64,000 nt of DNA from Gammaproteobacteria bacterium (GCA_016718385.1 JADKDK010000006.1:62001-126000), one strand, 5' to 3'; positions 38,835-48,563 are shown, counted from the first letter of the stretch. Notes: generated by a model from the sequence alone, not told the origin. Numbers and translations are program-made.

Positions 38835-39644
38835 TCAGATGCCCATCAGGTTGTCGCGCTGGCCCATCGCCACTTCGGCGCTGTAGCCGTAGTCGACCGG
38901 CATGTTCAGGCCGCTCACGAACCCCGCCAGCCGGCTGTTGAGCAGCACCAGCGCCTCGCCCATCTCGGCGGGCTCGGCGAAACGGCCGTTGGAGGGACAG
39001 AACAGCTTGATGGCATCCGCGGGCACCTGCTGCGTGAGCTGGTCCATGAATGCCGTGGCGGTGGGCGAGGGGCTGATGCAGTTGATGCGCACGTCGCGCC
39101 TGGCCAGCTCGCCGGCCATCGTCATCGTATAGACGATCAGGCACTGCTTGGAAAAGCCGTAGGCGTCGGCATTCAGCTCGGGCGCATCCTTCAACCAGGC
39201 CTCGGCCGCGTCGAAGCCCTCGAGCGCCAGGAATTTCCGGACCAGCTCGAGATTGGCTTTCCACCCCATGCCCGCGGTGGAGGCGATCGATGCGATGGCG
39301 CCGCCCTTGCCGATGCGCGGCAGCAGCGCGTCGGTCAGGTACTTCAGGCCGACGAAGTTGATCATCATGGTGTCGAAGGCCGAAAACGGCGGGTGCGGCA
39401 CGCCGGCGCAATTGAACAGCGCGTAGATCTCGCCGGGCAACTGGGCCAGCGCCGCGTCGATGGACGCCTTGTTTTTCATGTCGGTGCGGATCGCCTTCGC
39501 GACCGGCGCGTTCACCTCGCCGATGTCCAGTGCATGCACCTCGGCGCCCAGCTCCACCAGGAGGCGCGCCGCCGCTGCGCCCATGCCGGAAGCGGCACCG
39601 GTGATCACGACTTTCCTGCCCTCGTAACCCAGGACGTTCTTCAT
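38835..39644 (-). CDS. SDR of the 3-alpha-hydroxysteroid / coniferyl-alcohol dehydrogenase type
   Basis: Protein of 269 residues with TGAASGMGAA as the cofactor loop, NCAG in place of NNAG, a long insertion between the substrate serine and the catalytic YGFSK (Tyr and Lys). The insertion and the FNCAGVPHPP motif resemble HsdA-type steroid dehydrogenases and coniferyl-alcohol dehydrogenases. AAGGAG precedes ATG at 39644; a longer frame start upstream adds 19 non-family residues. Substrate assignment is by family resemblance only. Confidence 0.85.
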   Translation of the reverse strand: MKNVLGYEGRKVVITGAASGMGAAAARLLVELGAEVHALDIGEVNAPVAKAIRTDMKNKASIDAALAQLPGEIYALFNCAGVPHPPFSAFDTMMINFVGLKYLTDALLPRIGKGGAIASIASTAGMGWKANLELVRKFLALEGFDAAEAWLKDAPELNADAYGFSKQCLIVYTMTMAGELARRDVRINCISPSPTATAFMDQLTQQVPADAIKLFCPSNGRFAEPAEMGEALVLLNSRLAGFVSGLNMPVDYGYSAEVAMGQRDNLMGI

Positions 39645-39778
39645 GTTGTCTCCTTTGTCCGCATAGACCGTTGCACGACTCGCCGCGTGCGGCGGGCGCA
39701 ATCATGCTGCGCGGGGATAGCCGGAGGCAATGCCCCGGATGCAATCGCGCCCGCCTGCGCAGGCGCGCCTCGGGACAC

Positions 39779-42700
39779 TCAGGGGGGCGTTGCCGGGCTG
39801 GCGTTGGCCGCCAGCGCGAGCATCGACGGCGTGCCGTCGAGCAGCGGCGCCAGCGTCGGCATCAGCGCGCCGAGCAGGCGCACCGGCAGGCCGCTGGTGA
39901 ACTCGTACTGCGCGGCCTGCGCACCCGGCACGAAGGCGGTGATGGTGCCGAAGAAGCGGTCGTCGATCATGAACACGAAGGTCGCCACGCGGTTCACCAC
40001 GCGCGACTCGAGCAGCCGTCCCGGCGAGGCATAGACCTCGAAGCGGTGATCCCCGGTGCCGGTCTTGCCCCCGACCAGGTGGCTGGAACCGTCCGGGCGC
40101 GCCAGCTGCGGCAGCAGCGCGCGCGCCGTGCCTTGCTGGACCACGTCGAGCAGCGCCACGCGCGCGGTCTGCGCGACCTCGGGATGCATCACCCGCTTGC
40201 CCTCGGCGGGCTGGGCCGCGTACTCGACCTCGTAGGGCGTGCCGGCGGCAAAGTGCAGTCCGGTCACGAGGCGCGAGGGATAGCGCACGCCGCCCTGCAC
40301 GATGGTGCCCATCAGCTCCGCGAGCGCCGCCGGGCGGTCGCCGGAACTGCCGATCGCGGTCGCCAGCGAGGGCGTCAGCGAGGCGAAGGGGTAACCGAGA
40401 CGCTGCCATTGCCGGTGCAGTTCCTGAAAGGCCTCGATCTCCAGCAAGTCGAGGATGCGCCGGTCCTGCGCGCGCCGGCGGCTGCTCTTCATCAGCCAGC
40501 CGTAGACTTCCTGGCGCACCTCGGTGCCGGCCGCCAGCACCTCGTCGCGCGTCGCGTCCGGGTGCTGCTGCAGGTAGTCGATCAGCCACAGCTCCAGCGG
40601 ATGCACGCGCGCGAGGTAGCCGCGGTCATTGAGGTTGAATTTTTCCGGCGGGTAGCGCTGGAACAGCGCCTCCCGACCCTCTGCCGTGAACTGTTCGTCC
40701 GGCACGTAGCGCGCGAGCCAGGGCGCGAGATCCTGCGCCTGCATTCCCGGCCACACCGAGCGCAGCGCCACCACCATCGCGCGCGGCGTCACGCGCACGC
40801 CGTCGAGCAGCGTGCGCAGCGCCTCGTCGCGGCTCTTGCCGTGGTACTTCTGGTAGAAGCGGCGCAGGTACACGCTGCCCTCGCGGTCGGCGAAGCGCTC
40901 GAGGTACTTCCCGCGCCCCGGATCGGCGGCGTTCTCCAGCAGCCGAGCGGTGGTCGAGGGCGCGCGGTACATGTAGTGATCCACCACCTCGCGCATCATG
41001 CGGATGAACACCAGGTTCACCGAACGGCGCAGCGCCTCGGCCACCGTCATCACGGCGTTGTTGTCGCGGCTCTCGAAGTTGCCGAAGCGGTGCGCGCCGC
41101 CGCCGGTATAGAAGGTCTGCCCGGTGGCAGCGGAATAGCGGCGCTGCATCGCAGCCGACAGCGTATCCGCAAGGCTGGCGCCGGGGTTGGCCCCGAGGTA
41201 ATCCAGCACCCAGGCACTCAGGCGGTCGCGCGGGTGGAGCTCGGCGCGCGCGCGCGCCAGGTCCGGCGCGGCCACGCTGCGCTGGTGGACTTCGGCAATG
41301 AGCTCCAGCCAGCTCACCAGGGTACGCAGCTTGGCGGTGGAGCCGAGGTCGAGCTTGGCGCCGGCATTGATGTCGAGCGGCTGGTCGAGGTTGTCGGCAT
41401 TGATGCGCAGGTGGTTCACGCCCTCCCCGCGCTCGTAGAGCGTCAGGCTGTAGACCACCTTGGACGGGTCGCTGGCGCGCAGCAGCCGCGTGCCGGTGAG
41501 CCCCAGTTCCCCGATGCGCGCCGGATCGGCCAGCCCGCGCAGGAAGGTGGTGACCTCCTGCTGCACGGTGGCGTCGAGCGTGGTGCGCGCCGTGAGATCG
41601 AAGCGGTCCAGCTCATAGAGGCTGCGCACGCCGAGCAGCGAGAGCAGTTGCGTGCGCGCGAGGTTCACACCCTTCTGGCGCGTGAAGTCGACCACCGGCG
41701 AGGAGCCGGCGCGCGCGCGCAGCACCAGCGGCGCCGCCTGCGCCGCCGCTGCCAGGTCGCCCGGGATCACGCCATCGCGCGCCATGCGCCGCAGGTGGCT
41801 GTCGGTGAGCGCCGCCAGCGCCGCGGTGTCGCGCAGGTAGTGGGTCGGGCGGCGCACCGCGAGAATCAGCGCGAGCACCTGCTTGTAATACTGCGCCCGC
41901 TCGGCGAGCGGCGCCGCCGGATCCGCGAGCACGCGATTGACCTCCGCGAAGGGGCTGCCGAACCAGGATTCCAGCCCGTCGCCGAGGCTCGCCACCTCGC
42001 CGTAGCCCGGCTGTGCGGCCAGCGGCAGCGCGTTCAGGTAATCGAGCAGCAGCTGCCGGCGCGCGGGCAGCGTGTACTGGCCGCCGCTGTAGACGCGCAG
42101 GCTGGCCGAGCCCATCTGCAGCAGCTTGTCGCGCGCATCGCGCGTGATGCCCTCGGGCGAATGACGGAACTTCTCGAGCTGCGTGGCCAGCGTGCTGGCG
42201 CCGATGACCTTCTGCTCCCGCCCGAGCGACTTCAGCGCCTGCTGCCCCACGGCCACGCCGAGCCGCTCCCAGTCGATCACGGGATTCATGGTCGGGCGCG
42301 CGGGATCGAGCAGCTCGCGGTCCTCGACGTAGAGCAGCGTGCGCGCGACCAGCTCGGGAACCGCGGCGAAATCGGCGTAGACGTTGCGCGGGTAGCGCGC
42401 CTGCTGCACCACCGCGCCGTTCAGGTCGAGCAGCCTGAGGCCCGCCTGGCTCTTCTCGGGGTAGATATTGAAGAAGTTCCGGGCGGCGAGTTCGCTCATG
42501 CGGCGCGAGGGCACGGCCTGGCGCTCGACGGCAAAGCCCGCCTTCTCCAGCCGGGGTGCCAGTTCCGGCAGGGCGGCGTAACCGAGGCGGATGTCGTAGG
42601 GGCCACGATCGGGGCGCAGCGGCGCGCGCGCCGGCCCCGCCCCGAGCTCGAAAGAAATGCCGCTGGCAAAGGCCGCGAGCCAGCGCGACTGCAGCGTCGC

Positions 42701-42985
42701 GTGGCGGATCTCGTCCTGGGCGACGTAGCCGAGCGCGAGCACGGCGCCCAGCACGACCACCCCGACCGTGACGCGCATGGCCGGCGCAACGACGCGTTCC
42801 CACAACGACGCCCTGCCCTTCGAGCGGCCCGCCGACGGTGCCTTCGGGCGCGCATTGCCGGGCGCGAGCAGCAGGCCGCGGTGATCCACGGACGGGATAT
42901 GGCGGAGGACGCTGCCGCGCGTGATCACCGGGAAGACCTTCGCGGAAAAAGGGATTTGCTGGAAGTCTAGCCGGCCCCGGCGCAC
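39779..42985 (-). CDS. Bifunctional penicillin-binding protein (glycosyltransferase plus transpeptidase)
   Basis: Large membrane protein, 1068 residues from GTG at 42985 (another GTG at 42928 is possible). One N-terminal transmembrane segment (AMRVTVGVVVLGAVLALGY) leads to a periplasmic part. A GT51-like domain has EDRELLDP and GASTLATQLEKF, both degenerate against the family norm (EDxxF, GGSTITQQ). The transpeptidase has the STAK serine motif, SVN and KTGTG. It is a class A-type PBP for peptidoglycan synthesis. Since the GT motifs are altered, the glycosyltransferase activity may be weak. Confidence 0.82.
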   Translation of the reverse strand: MRRGRLDFQQIPFSAKVFPVITRGSVLRHIPSVDHRGLLLAPGNARPKAPSAGRSKGRASLWERVVAPAMRVTVGVVVLGAVLALGYVAQDEIRHATLQSRWLAAFASGISFELGAGPARAPLRPDRGPYDIRLGYAALPELAPRLEKAGFAVERQAVPSRRMSELAARNFFNIYPEKSQAGLRLLDLNGAVVQQARYPRNVYADFAAVPELVARTLLYVEDRELLDPARPTMNPVIDWERLGVAVGQQALKSLGREQKVIGASTLATQLEKFRHSPEGITRDARDKLLQMGSASLRVYSGGQYTLPARRQLLLDYLNALPLAAQPGYGEVASLGDGLESWFGSPFAEVNRVLADPAAPLAERAQYYKQVLALILAVRRPTHYLRDTAALAALTDSHLRRMARDGVIPGDLAAAAQAAPLVLRARAGSSPVVDFTRQKGVNLARTQLLSLLGVRSLYELDRFDLTARTTLDATVQQEVTTFLRGLADPARIGELGLTGTRLLRASDPSKVVYSLTLYERGEGVNHLRINADNLDQPLDINAGAKLDLGSTAKLRTLVSWLELIAEVHQRSVAAPDLARARAELHPRDRLSAWVLDYLGANPGASLADTLSAAMQRRYSAATGQTFYTGGGAHRFGNFESRDNNAVMTVAEALRRSVNLVFIRMMREVVDHYMYRAPSTTARLLENAADPGRGKYLERFADREGSVYLRRFYQKYHGKSRDEALRTLLDGVRVTPRAMVVALRSVWPGMQAQDLAPWLARYVPDEQFTAEGREALFQRYPPEKFNLNDRGYLARVHPLELWLIDYLQQHPDATRDEVLAAGTEVRQEVYGWLMKSSRRRAQDRRILDLLEIEAFQELHRQWQRLGYPFASLTPSLATAIGSSGDRPAALAELMGTIVQGGVRYPSRLVTGLHFAAGTPYEVEYAAQPAEGKRVMHPEVAQTARVALLDVVQQGTARALLPQLARPDGSSHLVGGKTGTGDHRFEVYASPGRLLESRVVNRVATFVFMIDDRFFGTITAFVPGAQAAQYEFTSGLPVRLLGALMPTLAPLLDGTPSMLALAANASPATPP

Positions 42986-43035
42986 CGGCCCGGCTTTATG
43001 GCTTATTCCCGCAGCGGCGGCTCCACGGGACGTGA

Positions 43036-43566
43036 TCAGGGGCTCAGGCGGTACTCGAGATAGCGCAGGCGGTCGAACTCGGCGCGCATCGTGGCATCGA
43101 GGTAGCGCAGTTCGTTCAGCAGGGTGCGCCGCGTATCCTCGTCATCGGCGTTGTCGAGTGCATCCATCAACGCGTGGCGCCGACTCTCGAGCGAATCGAT
43201 GCGCTGGCGCTGCACCTGCACCTCGCGCCCGGCCTGGTAGTAGCGCTCGAACATCACCCCGGTCTCCCCAGGGCATACGCCGGCATACATTGCGCCCGAG
43301 AGGCCCTCGCGTACCGCGTTGGAGGGCGTGCAGTAGCTGTCGATGCCACGGTCGTAGCCGGCGCGCCAGGTCTCCTCGTCGACGGTGAAGCCGTATTCGG
43401 CGCAGGACTTGGCGTGCGCCGCGATGCGCTGCCCGCTGGTGCCGGCGGCACCGTCGCGGTAGCCGATCTGCTCCCAGTCGGCATCGGCGCATTCGCTCTC
43501 GGACAGGCTGGCGCAGCCGCCGAGCGCAAGCGCGAGCAACGGAACCAGCGGGAAGATTCGCATCAT
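43036..43566 (-). CDS. DUF2799 lipoprotein
   Basis: Protein of 176 residues with a lipoprotein signal peptide ending in LGGC (Cys18). The mature part shows the DUF2799 pattern: DWEQIGYRDGAAG and YDRGIDSYCTPSNA, then a coiled C-terminal part rich in Glu, Arg and Leu. Function unknown. Both ATG codons at 43566 and 43563 are possible starts. It lies between the penicillin-binding protein gene and a divergent glycine-zipper gene. Confidence 0.88.
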   Translation of the reverse strand: MMRIFPLVPLLALALGGCASLSESECADADWEQIGYRDGAAGTSGQRIAAHAKSCAEYGFTVDEETWRAGYDRGIDSYCTPSNAVREGLSGAMYAGVCPGETGVMFERYYQAGREVQVQRQRIDSLESRRHALMDALDNADDEDTRRTLLNELRYLDATMRAEFDRLRYLEYRLSP

Positions 43567-43747
43567 GACCGGGACCGCAGTTGTAGACAGGCTGCCAGCC
43601 TACCGTTGCCCGCCCCGCCATGAAAGGCGGGCCGCAAAAAATCGAGCAACGCACAAAGCGCGCAAGGGGTTGACGCCATTTTTACCTACCACCGGCGCGG
43701 CTCGTGGCTGCTACCATCCGCGACATTGATCACAGGAGGAGAGTTGC

Positions 43748-44290
43748 ATGAACAAGTCGATGCTCATTGGCGGCGTGCTCGGCGCCGCGGTCGCGATCGC
43801 CGGCGGCGGCATTGCAGGATACAAGATGCTCGAGGAGCCGAAATACGCCGAAGTCGTCGCCGTGACGCCGGTAACCGAGCGCATCGAGACACCGCGCGAG
43901 GAATGTCACCAGGAGCAGGTGACGCGGCGCAAGCCGGCCAAGGACCAGCACCAGGTGGTAGGCACCGTGCTCGGCGCGGTCGCCGGCGGTCTGCTCGGCG
44001 ACGCCCTCGGCGGCGGCGGCAGCAACAAGGGCGCGAAGATCGCGGGCGCTGCGGCCGGCGGTTATGCCGGCAACAAGACCCAGGAGAAGATGCAGCAGGG
44101 TGCGACGTACACCACCACCGAAACGGTCTGCAAGACCGTGACGGACGTCAGCGAGCGCACCGTGGGCTTCGACGTCGACTACCGCATCGGCGACAAGGCC
44201 GGCCGCGTGCGCATGGACCACGACCCGGGCGACGTGATCCCGCTGCGCGACGGGCAACTGGTGCTCGCGAGCGCGCCGGCCGTCCAGTGA
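43748..44290 (+). CDS. Glycine-zipper 2TM outer-membrane-type protein
   Basis: Protein of 180 residues. A hydrophobic N-terminal segment (IGGVLGAAVAIAGGGIAGYK) and a glycine zipper (VVGTVLGAVAGGLLGDALGG and KIAGAAAGGYAGNK) are clear, with a C-terminal beta part. The pattern is of SlyB/YcfJ-like envelope proteins. GGAGGAG precedes the ATG. No terminator is seen, but a REP-like repeat cluster follows the stop. Confidence 0.85.
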   Translation: MNKSMLIGGVLGAAVAIAGGGIAGYKMLEEPKYAEVVAVTPVTERIETPREECHQEQVTRRKPAKDQHQVVGTVLGAVAGGLLGDALGGGGSNKGAKIAGAAAGGYAGNKTQEKMQQGATYTTTETVCKTVTDVSERTVGFDVDYRIGDKAGRVRMDHDPGDVIPLRDGQLVLASAPAVQ

Positions 44291-44303
44291 CACTGCCGCC
44301 CCC

Positions 44304-44434
44304 GCGGGTCCGCATTCATGCGGACATTGTCCGGATGAATCCGGACCCACGAAGAATGTCCGGATGAATCCGGACCCACGAAGGTTGCCCGGCTGACGCC
44401 GGACCAGTGCGTGGGTTCGACTTCAGTCGAACAT
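44304..44434. repeat. Cluster of REP-like hairpins between glycine-zipper gene and gabD
   Basis: Unit 1 (44304) has head GCGG and GTCCGCA-TTCA-TGCGGAC. Two minus-strand units follow (ending at 44350 and 44379) with head GTGG and GTCCGGA-TTCA-TCCGGAC. A worn unit near 44385 has loop GTCA. A last plus unit at 44411 has GTGG and GTTCGAC-TTCA-GTCGAAC. Stems differ between units yet stay paired. The remaining sequence up to gabD at 44563 shows nothing else I can name. Confidence 0.88.
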
Positions 44435-44562
44435 CGGCAACGCGACAGCCCCCGCCTCAGCCGGGGCGCTGGCGTGTATCATTCGCGGCTTCCTCTCCGG
44501 GCAATTGCGGCGAGGTATCGAGACTCTGAACAACTGTCTCCCATTTGCCGAGAGGAGTAATC

Positions 44563-46026
44563 ATGTCGCTTGCACTCGAGGATCCCGGCCTGCTGCGCAC
44601 CCGGGCGTTTGTCGACGGCCGCTGGATCGATGCCGATTCCGGCGAGACGCTCGCGGTACTGAACCCGGCGACCGGCGAAACCATCGCCGAGGTGGCCAGG
44701 TGCGGCCAGGCAGAGACGCGCCGCGCCATCGCGGCGGCCGAACGCGCGCAGAAGGACTGGGCGCGGCGCACCGCGAAGGAGCGCGCCGTGCTGCTGCGCA
44801 AGCTCTTCGACCTGATGATGGCCAACCAGGAGGATCTCGCGCGCATCCTCACCGCCGAGCAGGGCAAGCCGCTCGCGGAAGCGCGCGGGGAGATCGCCTA
44901 CAGCGCGAACTTCATCGACTGGTTCGCCGAGGAAGCCAGGCGCGTCTACGGCGACACCATTCCCGCGCACGCCGCCGACAAGCGCATCGTGGTGATCAAG
45001 CAGCCGATCGGCGTGGTGGCCTGCATCACGCCGTGGAATTTCCCGAGCGCGATGCTCGGGCGCAAGATCGCCCCGGCGCTCGCGGCGGGCTGCGCGGTGG
45101 TGTGCAAGCCGGCGAACAACACGCCGCTGTCGGCCCTCGCGATCGCGGTGCTCGCCGAGCGCGCCGGCTTCCCGCCGGGCGTGATCAACATCCTGGGCGG
45201 GCGCACCCGCGAGATCGGTGACGAGCTCTGCGTCAACCCCGCGGTGCGCAAGCTCACCTTCACCGGCAGCACGCCGGTCGGCAAGGAACTGATGGCCAAA
45301 TGCGCCGCCACGGTGAAGCGCACCTCGATGGAGCTCGGCGGCAACGCCCCCTTCATCGTCTTCGACGACGCCGACCTCGATGCCGCGGTCGCCGGGGCGA
45401 TCGCCTCGAAGTACCGCAACGCGGGCCAGACCTGCGTCTGCGCCAACCGCATGCTGGTGCAGGTCGGCGTCTACGAGGCCTTCACCGCGAAGCTAGCCGC
45501 CGCCGTCGCGCAATTCCGCCTCGGCGACGGTGCGCAGGACGGCATCAACATGGGGCCGCTGATCGACGAGGGCGCCGCCAACGAGGTGATGAGCTTCGTC
45601 GAGGACGCCGTCGCCAAGGGCGCGACGGTGGTCACCGGTGGCACGCGCGGCAGCCTCGGCGGCAGCTTCGTGGAGCCGACCATCCTCACCAATGTCTCGA
45701 CCGACATGCGCGTCTTCAACGAGGAGATCTTCGGCCCGGTCGCGCCGGTGTTCCGCTTCTCCACCGAGGCCGAAGCCATCGCGCTCGCCAACGACACGCC
45801 CTTCGGTCTCGCCTCCTACTTCTACGCGCGCGACATCGGCCGCATCTGGCGCGTGGCCGAGGGACTGGAATACGGCATCGTCGGCATCAACGAGGGCATC
45901 ATCTCCACCGAGGTCGCACCCTTCGGCGGCGTGAAGGAATCCGGCTCCGGCCGCGAGGGCTCCAAGTACGGCATCGACGACTACCTCGAGATCAAGTACC
46001 TGTGCATGGGCGGGATCGACCGCTGA
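44563..46026 (+). CDS. gabD: Succinate-semialdehyde dehydrogenase
   Basis: Aldehyde dehydrogenase of 487 residues, closest to GabD. Catalytic Cys291 (NAGQTCVCANR), general base Glu257 (MELGGNAPF) and Rossmann motif TFTGSTPVG (232-240) are in place. The phosphate-binding KPxxxTP segment reads KPANNTP. GAGGAG precedes the ATG. It would oxidise succinate semialdehyde from GABA breakdown; gabT is at 14350, far away. The stop is followed by a 566-base gap. Confidence 0.92.
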   Translation: MSLALEDPGLLRTRAFVDGRWIDADSGETLAVLNPATGETIAEVARCGQAETRRAIAAAERAQKDWARRTAKERAVLLRKLFDLMMANQEDLARILTAEQGKPLAEARGEIAYSANFIDWFAEEARRVYGDTIPAHAADKRIVVIKQPIGVVACITPWNFPSAMLGRKIAPALAAGCAVVCKPANNTPLSALAIAVLAERAGFPPGVINILGGRTREIGDELCVNPAVRKLTFTGSTPVGKELMAKCAATVKRTSMELGGNAPFIVFDDADLDAAVAGAIASKYRNAGQTCVCANRMLVQVGVYEAFTAKLAAAVAQFRLGDGAQDGINMGPLIDEGAANEVMSFVEDAVAKGATVVTGGTRGSLGGSFVEPTILTNVSTDMRVFNEEIFGPVAPVFRFSTEAEAIALANDTPFGLASYFYARDIGRIWRVAEGLEYGIVGINEGIISTEVAPFGGVKESGSGREGSKYGIDDYLEIKYLCMGGIDR

Positions 46027-46080
46027 CACACGCGCCTCCAGGGCAGCAATCCGTCCACAACTGAGAACGTGATGCGTTCG

Positions 46081-46216
46081 CCCTGCGGGGCACACCACGG
46101 GGGCCGGCTACCGCCGCCTGGCACTTCCCTGTGCAGCGGCTACCGGTGTCCGAAAAATCGTTCCCGACGATTTTCCGGACACAGGCGCGCCAGCCCCCGT
46201 GGTGCGCCCCGCAGGG
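46081..46216. mobile_element. Small inverted-repeat element (MITE-like)
   Basis: Terminal inverted repeats of 28 bases (46081-46108 and 46189-46216) match at 26 positions. An inner palindrome at 46146-46182 has the arms GTGTCCGAAAAATCGT and ACGATTTTCCGGACAC, one mismatch apart. Total length is 136 bases with no coding capacity. It could be a non-autonomous element or a structured RNA. No target-site duplication was found by eye. Confidence 0.6.
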
Positions 46217-46592
46217 CTCCGGACAGGCTGGTGGTACGCAGCCTCATAGCTCGCGCAATCTACCAAGAGCGCCATACGCTGCGTCCGCATGCTCATTGAG
46301 CCTTGGCAGAGCGTCGCGGCGCGGGGGCGGCCAGGCGCCGGGGGCGCGCGCGGGGGGCGGAGAGGGGTGGGGACCAATTGGGCGGGGGGGCGCGGGGGGA
46401 GGAGCCAGCGGCGGTAGCAGATGGCCCTTGGTCGCCCCCGCGCTTGGCACCAGGTCCGCCCCGGCCCACAACGAACATGGCGAGATACTGAATTTTCGCA
46501 ATGCGCTACAGGTTGCCACCCGCCGCGATGCGTTAGTATTTTCGGCGCGCCCCATCGGACCGAAAGCAAGAGACCCCAGGGAATCCACGTCA
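46217..46592. other. Non-coding stretch with G-rich tract upstream of the aminopeptidase gene
   Basis: Between the inverted-repeat element and the M24 gene. The segment 46310-46410 has many G runs of 4 to 7, which could fold as G-quadruplexes on the plus strand or could be poorly resolved sequence. I see no gene here; a frame runs through it in line with the M24 gene, but its composition is not protein-like. Confidence 0.5.
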
Positions 46593-48563
46593 ATGAACTC
46601 GATTGCAGAACGACTCGACGCGGTGCGCGAGCAGATGCGCCAGCGCGGTCTCGACGCGCTGATCGTGCCGCGCGCCGATGAATACCTCGGCGAATACATT
46701 CCGGCGAGCAACGAGCGGCTGCGCTGGATCAGCGGCTTCACCGGCTCGGCGGGCGTGGTGATCGTGCTCGCCGACGCCGCGGCGATCTTCGTCGACGGCC
46801 GCTACACCGTGCAGGTGCGCCAGCAGGTGTCGGCGGAACTGTTCGAATTCCTTCACCTGGTCGACGAACCGCACGCGCGCTGGCTGGGCAAGCGGCTCGG
46901 CGAGGGCAGGCGCGTCGGCTACGACCCGCGCATGCACACGCTGACGTGGCAGAAGAAGACCGCCGACACGCTGGCGCGCAGCGGCGTCGAACTGGCGGCA
47001 CTCGACGAGAATCTCATCGACCTGTGCTGGCGTGACCGCCCGCAGCCCGAGCGCCATCCCGCGATCCTGCTGGAGATGCGCTACACCGGCAAGTCGAGCG
47101 CGGACAAGCGGCGCGAGATCGGCGCGGCCATCGCCGGGCAGGGCGCCGACGCCGCGCTGGTGTTCGCGGCCGACTCGGTGGCCTGGTTGCTGAACATCCG
47201 CGGCAGCGACGTGCCGCACCTGCCGCTGGTGCTGGGCTACGCCCTGCTCCACGCCGACGGCAAGCTCGCGTTCTTCACCGACCCGCTGAAGATTCCCGCG
47301 GGCTTTGAGGCGCACACCGGCAAGGGCGTCGAGGTGCTCCCCGAGAGCGAGGCGGATGCCTCGTTCCGCGCCCTCGCCGGCAGGCGCGTGCTGGCCGATC
47401 CGGACACGGCGAATGCCTGGTGCCAGCTGCGCCTCGCGGCGCACGGCGCCGAACTGGTCGCCGGCGCCGATCCGGTGCTGCTGCCCAAGGCGTGCAAGAA
47501 CGCCGCCGAGATCGCCGGCATGCGCGCCGCGCACCTTCGTGACGCGGTCGCCGAGATCCGCTTCCTCGCCTGGCTCGACGCCGAGGTCGCGGCGCAACGC
47601 CTGCACGACGAGGCCACGCTGTGCGAACGGCTCCACGCTTTCCGCGCCGCCGACCCGCTGTTCAAGGACCTGAGCTTCGACACCATTTCCGCGGCCGGCG
47701 GCAACGCCGCGATGTGCCACTACCGCCACTCCGACACCGATCCCGGACGCCTGGCGATGAACGGCGTCTACCTCGTGGACAGCGGCGCGCAATACCTCGA
47801 CGGCACCACCGACATCACGCGCACCATCGCGATCGGGGATGCCGGCGCGGAGATCCGCCGCATGGCGACGCTGGTGCTGAAGGGCCACATCGCGCTGGAC
47901 CAGGCGCGCTTTCCCAAGGGTACCACGGGCACGCAGCTCGACGTGCTGGCGCGCCAGTTCCTGTGGCGCGAGGGCTTCGACTACGACCACGGCACCGGCC
48001 ACGGTGTCGGCAGCTTCCTCAGCGTGCACGAGGGGCCGCAGCGCATCGGCAAGGCCTGCAGCACCGCCGAGCTCAGCCCCGGCATGGTGGTGAGCAACGA
48101 GCCGGGCTACTACAAGGCCGACTGCTACGGCATCCGCCACGAGAACCTGCTGCTGGTCAAGGAACTCGCGCAGCAACCGGGGGCCGACCGCGCGATGTAC
48201 GGTTTCGAGGCGCTGACGCTGGTGCCCTTTGACCGCGCGCTGCTGGATCCCGCGCTGATGACAGGCGAGGAGATCGCTTGGCTGAATGCCTACCACCGGC
48301 GCGTGCGCGAGACCATCGCTCCGTTGCTGGATGGCAGTGACCGCGCGTGGCTGGAGAACGCGACGCGGGGGGGCCCCGGCCCAAGGGTCGGTTCTCAGCG
48401 CGCGGCGGTCACTGCCAGCACCGGCTGTGTGCCGCGGGCGCGCGGGGCCAGACCGATGACTTCACCACTGCGGCCGTTCACCTCGCAGATCGCCAGAAAG
48501 GCCTTGCCGCCATCGGCCGGCAGTACCTGCATGCGCACCTTGCGACTGTCGTTGCCGCCATAG
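46593..48563 (+). CDS. Aminopeptidase P family M24 metallopeptidase with long C-terminal tail
   Basis: Xaa-Pro aminopeptidase-type protein of 656 residues. Two creatinase N-domains precede the pita-bread catalytic domain, with metal ligands in YLVDSGAQYLDGTTDITRT (two Asp), GTGHGVGSF (His), VSNEPGYYK and IRHENLLLV (Glu). Family length is about 590 to 600; the last 64 residues after WLENATR are unrelated, GC-driven and cover the 3' half of the convergent gene. A lost stop codon is likely. The ATG at 46593 fits the family start. Cleaves N-terminal residues before proline. Confidence 0.88.
   Translation: MNSIAERLDAVREQMRQRGLDALIVPRADEYLGEYIPASNERLRWISGFTGSAGVVIVLADAAAIFVDGRYTVQVRQQVSAELFEFLHLVDEPHARWLGKRLGEGRRVGYDPRMHTLTWQKKTADTLARSGVELAALDENLIDLCWRDRPQPERHPAILLEMRYTGKSSADKRREIGAAIAGQGADAALVFAADSVAWLLNIRGSDVPHLPLVLGYALLHADGKLAFFTDPLKIPAGFEAHTGKGVEVLPESEADASFRALAGRRVLADPDTANAWCQLRLAAHGAELVAGADPVLLPKACKNAAEIAGMRAAHLRDAVAEIRFLAWLDAEVAAQRLHDEATLCERLHAFRAADPLFKDLSFDTISAAGGNAAMCHYRHSDTDPGRLAMNGVYLVDSGAQYLDGTTDITRTIAIGDAGAEIRRMATLVLKGHIALDQARFPKGTTGTQLDVLARQFLWREGFDYDHGTGHGVGSFLSVHEGPQRIGKACSTAELSPGMVVSNEPGYYKADCYGIRHENLLLVKELAQQPGADRAMYGFEALTLVPFDRALLDPALMTGEEIAWLNAYHRRVRETIAPLLDGSDRAWLENATRGGPGPRVGSQRAAVTASTGCVPRARGARPMTSPLRPFTSQIARKALPPSAGSTCMRTLRLSLPP

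Noticed and set aside
39671..42970. 1099-codon open frame on the plus strand opposite the penicillin-binding protein
   Set aside because: Same mirror effect. The product is His/Arg/Ala-rich with no domain, while the minus strand shows STAK, SVN and KTGTG motifs.
44563..46026. gabD as part of a gab operon
   Set aside because: gabT is about 29 kb away and no gabP or gab regulator is adjacent, so only a split pathway can be claimed.
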